From an uncultured Paracoccaceae bacterium (GTDB taxonomy: Bacteria > Pseudomonadota > Alphaproteobacteria > Rhodobacterales > Rhodobacteraceae): a DNA stretch of 64,000 bases. The notes under the pieces were generated by a model. It made no database searches, had not been told where the DNA came from, and saw only the letters and a list, made by a program, of their open reading frames with translations. Positions 60,656-64,000 of the stretch are shown here, piece after piece. How positions within the stretch are numbered: position 1 is the stretch's first letter; every line of letters begins with the position of its first letter. The stretch covers positions 186,001 to 250,000 of the forward strand of contig CANMPL010000001.1 in NCBI GenBank assembly GCA_947499715.1, read 5' to 3'. A program made the position numbers and the translations under genes.

Positions 60656-63283
60656 TTATGGCAGCAAATCGAACACCGCGATGGCCGCGCCCGCACGCCC
60701 ATCCGTTCCGGCGATCTCCGCCTCAATCAGGGGCAGCAAATCTGACGCGCGCGCGCCATTGTTCGCCGCTGCCGCCGCGATCAGAGGTGCGTCAGACGCC
60801 ACGGCCATGATCATCTGCGGCTGCGCCTCACCGCTGCCATCGCTGTTCAGGCCAAAGCTGAACGTGGCACTGCCGTCAGCACCTTCGGTCATCCGATCCG
60901 TCAGGTTATAAACCCCGCCAGCGGCCGTGATCAGCACCAGCCAGACAGGGCGACCGCGACGGTCGCTCAACCGGCCAACGATGGATCCACCGCTTTGCAT
61001 CTCATTGGAATCCAAGACCAAAATGGGTGCGGCCCCACCGGTTTGTTGCATCGTCCGGCCCAAATCGAGCGCGGCACAATGGCTGTCGGGGATGATTTTG
61101 GTGCTGATGTTTGGACGGCTGTCAAAGGCATCCTCGAACGCATCCGCCAAGCCATCAAAAGCCCCTTGGGAGTTGCTGAACGTCGCCACCACCCCGGCCT
61201 CTGGACCGGTCGCAATCCGCGTCGCATAGGTGCAGGCACCCGCGTCATAGTTGGCAAGGAAACTTGCCCGCGTCATCGGCCCCGATGGGGTCGAGGTCAC
61301 AGGATCCTCGATCGTCTCACTGCCGCCCGCATCTGCTTGCCGCAGTCCGTCTGGCAACATTTCATCTGGGATAAGTCCTTGTTGCCACGCAACAAATCCA
61401 CCCAAACCCGCAATCACCAACAGGATCAAAAGCCATCGTCCAACACCGCCGCCGCCGTCACTGTTGCGGCGTCTTGGGCTGGTGCCTGCCATCGTGTTCT
61501 GGCCCGGCGCAAAGGTGCCCGGCGCCGCTGTCACACCCGGTGCAAACGTCCCCGGTGCCACCCCGGTTGGCGCGCCAAAGGGGCTGGCCGAGGTTGCATC
61601 TGCCGCGGCTGGCACAAGGCTTGGGGCAACCCCTTGGGTTTGCCCTGAATGGGTCGGCGGTTGCTGCAATCCCGGCGTTGCAATCCCCGACGTGACCTGT
61701 CCCGCAGGCGGTCGGGTTTGCCCATCGGCGACAGGTCGTGCGCCACCGTATTTGGCAGGAATATCAGCAGGATGGTCAAGCAATCGGATCACATCCAGCA
61801 TCCGCGCAGGCCGGTGAATCGGATCCGGTTCCAGCATATGCGCCAGCAGCGGCCGCAGCCCATCCGGCACGTCGCTGAGGTCCGGGATTTCGCGTCGGGC
61901 GTTCACGGCCTCAACCACGGATGAACCCATGTCCAACGGCTCTCCGCGCAGGCCTGCGGCCATCAGCAGACCAAGGCCATAAATATCGGTGCGGGGCCCA
62001 ATCTCTCCGCCGAAGTGACCAAGTTGTTCGGGCGATATATATTTGAATTTACCGGCCAATTGACCGTGCAGCGTGTTTTCTGCCATCTCGGTCGACTTTG
62101 CGATACCAAAGTCAATTAGCACCGCCTCTGACACCTTTCCGTCGCGCAGCATCACGTTATCAGGCGACAGATCGCGGTGGACCACATCCATCTGGTGGGC
62201 ACGGTCCAGACCACGGGCCACGCGGCGCAAAAGGCCGCGCGCTTCGTCTTCGGTCAGGGGGCGTTCATCCCGGACGAAATCCGAAAGGGACACGCCGTCG
62301 ATGAACTCCATAATCAGGCAGAACCGATCAAGCGCTGCGTCTTTCACAAAGTTGAAATAACGCACGATGGCGTTGTCAGACAGGCCGCAAAGCACCTTGG
62401 CTTCGCGCATGAAAAGGGCCGCGATCTTGCTGTCATTGGCCAGCGATTGCAGCACGATCTTGATCGCCACCGCATCGCCGGTAAAGGCGTTCACACCGCG
62501 AAAGACCTCGCCCATACCGCCAGCGCTGATCAGTTCTTTGATCTCGTAGTTGTTGTTGATCATCGTGCCAACGGGCACGGCATCCTTGGGCGGAGAGGGC
62601 TCATCTATCGGCGCGTCCGACAGATCGTCGGGCGGCGGTGCGATGGAGGGTTCTTTTGCCGCTTCAATGGGTTCCGGCGGCAGTGAAGGCGCTGGTTCTT
62701 CCGCGTCCGGGGTGTCTTCTTCGGTCGTGTCGATCTCTTCCGGTGTGGCGATGCCAACTGCTGCGGCAGCCACAGCCTCCACCACCGGAGGAGAGGCGAT
62801 CCCGCTGGTTGCAGCCATCGGGGCCTCTGTCACGGGCGGCGTCGCAATGCCGCTGTCGCCATCCGCGGGGGTTTCGGTCACGGGGGGAGTCGCGATGCCA
62901 CTGTCACCTTCGGCAGGGGCCTCTGCCTTTGGTGGGGACGAGATGCCCGTTTCGCTATCTTCGGGCGGGGTCGTCACAGGCGGTGTTGAGAGACCTGCAA
63001 CAGGGGTGTCTTCGGGATCTTCCGGCAAAGCCTCGGCCGTGGGCGGGGCCACTGCGGGCGGGACATCATCATCGGTGGCGATCTGCGTGCGATCTTCGTC
63101 CACAGCCGGGGACTGGATCGGTTCGATCACGGTGCGATCTTCATCCGCCGAAGCAGGCGGCACGGCAGCACTGGAAATGACGGTGCGGTCAACATCTTCT
63201 GCGGGGGAGTCGACCGCAAAGATATCATCCTCTTCGCCCTGTGGCGGGATGGTCTTGTCAGGATCTGGCGTATCGTTTTGCAT
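60656..63283 (-). CDS. T6SS-linked Ser/Thr protein kinase (PpkA-like) with extracytoplasmic sensor domain
   Basis: 875 residues from ATG 63283 (AGGGGG upstream). Residues 1-75 hold four threonine motifs (Thr11, 34, 51, 66), three of the form D-R-T-[VQ]-I. Residues 96-182 are six 16-residue repeats containing G-[IL]-[AS]-[TS]-P. The Hanks kinase domain begins near residue 243: glycine loop AGGMGEVF, Lys275 (VAIK), Asp371 (HRDLSPDN, Ser where Lys is usual) and DFG at 391. A long Pro/Gly linker precedes one TM (about 615-635). Residues 676-875 are the shared domain with Cys684 and Cys736. It likely phosphorylates TagH to switch the T6SS on. Confidence 0.93.
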   Translation of the reverse strand: MQNDTPDPDKTIPPQGEEDDIFAVDSPAEDVDRTVISSAAVPPASADEDRTVIEPIQSPAVDEDRTQIATDDDVPPAVAPPTAEALPEDPEDTPVAGLSTPPVTTPPEDSETGISSPPKAEAPAEGDSGIATPPVTETPADGDSGIATPPVTEAPMAATSGIASPPVVEAVAAAAVGIATPEEIDTTEEDTPDAEEPAPSLPPEPIEAAKEPSIAPPPDDLSDAPIDEPSPPKDAVPVGTMINNNYEIKELISAGGMGEVFRGVNAFTGDAVAIKIVLQSLANDSKIAALFMREAKVLCGLSDNAIVRYFNFVKDAALDRFCLIMEFIDGVSLSDFVRDERPLTEDEARGLLRRVARGLDRAHQMDVVHRDLSPDNVMLRDGKVSEAVLIDFGIAKSTEMAENTLHGQLAGKFKYISPEQLGHFGGEIGPRTDIYGLGLLMAAGLRGEPLDMGSSVVEAVNARREIPDLSDVPDGLRPLLAHMLEPDPIHRPARMLDVIRLLDHPADIPAKYGGARPVADGQTRPPAGQVTSGIATPGLQQPPTHSGQTQGVAPSLVPAAADATSASPFGAPTGVAPGTFAPGVTAAPGTFAPGQNTMAGTSPRRRNSDGGGGVGRWLLILLVIAGLGGFVAWQQGLIPDEMLPDGLRQADAGGSETIEDPVTSTPSGPMTRASFLANYDAGACTYATRIATGPEAGVVATFSNSQGAFDGLADAFEDAFDSRPNISTKIIPDSHCAALDLGRTMQQTGGAAPILVLDSNEMQSGGSIVGRLSDRRGRPVWLVLITAAGGVYNLTDRMTEGADGSATFSFGLNSDGSGEAQPQMIMAVASDAPLIAAAAANNGARASDLLPLIEAEIAGTDGRAGAAIAVFDLLP

Positions 63284-63294
63284 CACGCGACCCC

Positions 63295-64000
63295 CTAGAA
63301 GAACGGCTCTGGCGGCAGGCATCGCACCACCACCGCCGTGACGTTATCTTTGGCCCCGCGATCAAGGGTCTGGGCAATCAAATCGTTGCAAATCGACTGC
63401 GCCGTTTCCCCCCGCTGAAGGGCGGCGACGATATCGGCATCGCTGTTATGTTCCGTCAGCCCGTCAGAGCACAAAAGCAACATGTCGCCCTGTCGGATCT
63501 CACCGCTGACAACGTCGCAATTGGGTTCCTCTGACACGCCAATCGCGCGGGTGATGACGTTCTTGCGTGGCCAATTTTCGGCCTCTTCTTCGCCGATCAT
63601 ACCGGCATCGAGCAGTTCCTGCACTTCGGTATGGTCGCGGGTCAGCTGTTCAAGCGATCCGTTGCGCATCCGGTAGATCCGACTGTCCCCGGACCAGATG
63701 CAAGCATAGCTTTCTTCGTAGACCAAAAGCGCCACCAGCGTCGCGCCAACAGTGCCGCCGCCCAGCGAAATCGCATGTTCGCCAATCTTGTGATGCGCCC
63801 GGCCAAGCCGTTCCATAAAGCGGGCTTGCAGATCCCCGGCTGAGATTGAAAAGCCGACCGTCTCCATCTCTCCGGTGATGGTTTGGCTGGCGAAATCGCC
63901 CGCGTCATGGCCGCCCATGCCATCCGCCACGACCCAGACGCCGGATTCAGGGCGCACGAAATAGCTATCTTCGTTGTGGTCACGGACGCGGCCCGTGTCT
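63295..64000 (-). CDS. PP2C-type protein phosphatase (PppA-like, 5' end off the window)
   Basis: Antagonist of the T6SS kinase; dephosphorylates the FHA protein in studied systems. The frame reads on to the window edge, so the internal GTG at 63957 is not the start. Metal-binding motifs: DTGRVRDHNEDSY, VVADGMGGHDAGD, WSGDSRIYR, LCSDGLTEHNSDADI, KDNVTAVVV. Its stop is 11 bases before the kinase ATG, so phosphatase and kinase are one leftward unit, with phosphatase first. More T6SS genes (tssJKLM) may lie further upstream, outside. Confidence 0.95.
   Translation of the reverse strand, partial: DTGRVRDHNEDSYFVRPESGVWVVADGMGGHDAGDFASQTITGEMETVGFSISAGDLQARFMERLGRAHHKIGEHAISLGGGTVGATLVALLVYEESYACIWSGDSRIYRMRNGSLEQLTRDHTEVQELLDAGMIGEEEAENWPRKNVITRAIGVSEEPNCDVVSGEIRQGDMLLLCSDGLTEHNSDADIVAALQRGETAQSICNDLIAQTLDRGAKDNVTAVVVRCLPPEPFF

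Noticed and set aside
62550-63341. Ser/Gly/Ala-rich 263-codon frame opposite the kinase N-terminus
   Set aside because: It mirrors the repetitive kinase tail; composition is typical of a shadow frame.
1-64000. tRNA, rRNA, CRISPR arrays, insertion sequences
   Set aside because: Reading by eye found no tRNA-like T-loops outside genes, no regularly spaced direct repeats of CRISPR length, and no transposase. A covariance-model search would be needed to exclude small RNAs.

Overview
The window comes from the chromosome of an alphaproteobacterium, most likely a marine Roseobacter-group Rhodobacteraceae. This is inferred from gene content: an exosortase fused to EpsI (XrtD type), DctPQM TRAP transport, a DMGDH-like/MttB-like methylated-amine pair, and dense gene packing with many ATGA start/stop overlaps. 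No rRNA, tRNA, CRISPR array, insertion sequence or prophage was recognised. Genes run off both ends (exosortase at the left, PP2C phosphatase at the right).

Bases 1-11.3 kb hold a surface-polysaccharide block. It contains the exosortase/EpsI protein, a WecG/TagA glycosyltransferase, a Wza-like export lipoprotein, YjbF/GfcB and YjbH/GfcD homologues, a PPP-type phosphatase, three sulfotransferases and a Wzx-like flippase. Together these suggest export of a polymer that may be sulfated, plus exosortase-sorted surface proteins. Bases 11.3-25.3 kb are metabolic: lacI-xylA, an aldo/keto reductase, an IclR regulator, a dctPQM TRAP transporter with an internal terminator after dctP, a divergent GMC oxidoreductase, and an operon of FAD/GcvT oxidoreductase, MttB-like methyltransferase and TetR regulator. 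Bases 25.3-38.7 kb return to exopolysaccharide/exosortase accessory genes: a beta-barrel candidate, a second Wza-like protein, a PrsT-like TPR lipoprotein, an ExoY-like sugar transferase, an ExeA/XrtA-type ATPase, a Wzz/GumC chain-length protein, a BY-kinase, rmlCBDA and a rhomboid protease.

Bases 38.7-64 kb are a type VI secretion (T6SS) locus. A forward operon encodes a DUF6931-like protein, FHA protein TagH, TssA, TssB, TssC, Hcp, TssE, TssF, TssG, ClpV and a putative lipase effector. It is followed by a membrane-anchored peptidoglycan hydrolase with M23 and lytic-transglycosylase domains, an exported caspase-like protein, DUF1036 and other small secreted proteins, an ExbB/ExbD/ExbD'/TonB-like set, a Ser/Thr kinase and a PP2C phosphatase. 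TssJ, K, L, M, VgrG and PAAR are not in the window and probably lie beyond the right edge.

The most unusual feature is in the last 7 kb. A TonB-like protein with the SxxxH membrane motif has no recognisable TonB C-terminal domain. It ends instead in a ~195-residue periplasmic domain that resembles the extracytoplasmic domain of the neighbouring T6SS kinase, including two cysteines 52 residues apart in both. One of its two ExbD partners lacks the proton-carrying aspartate. This suggests an uncharacterised proton-motive-force-driven envelope sensor coupled to the kinase-FHA-phosphatase switch of the T6SS.
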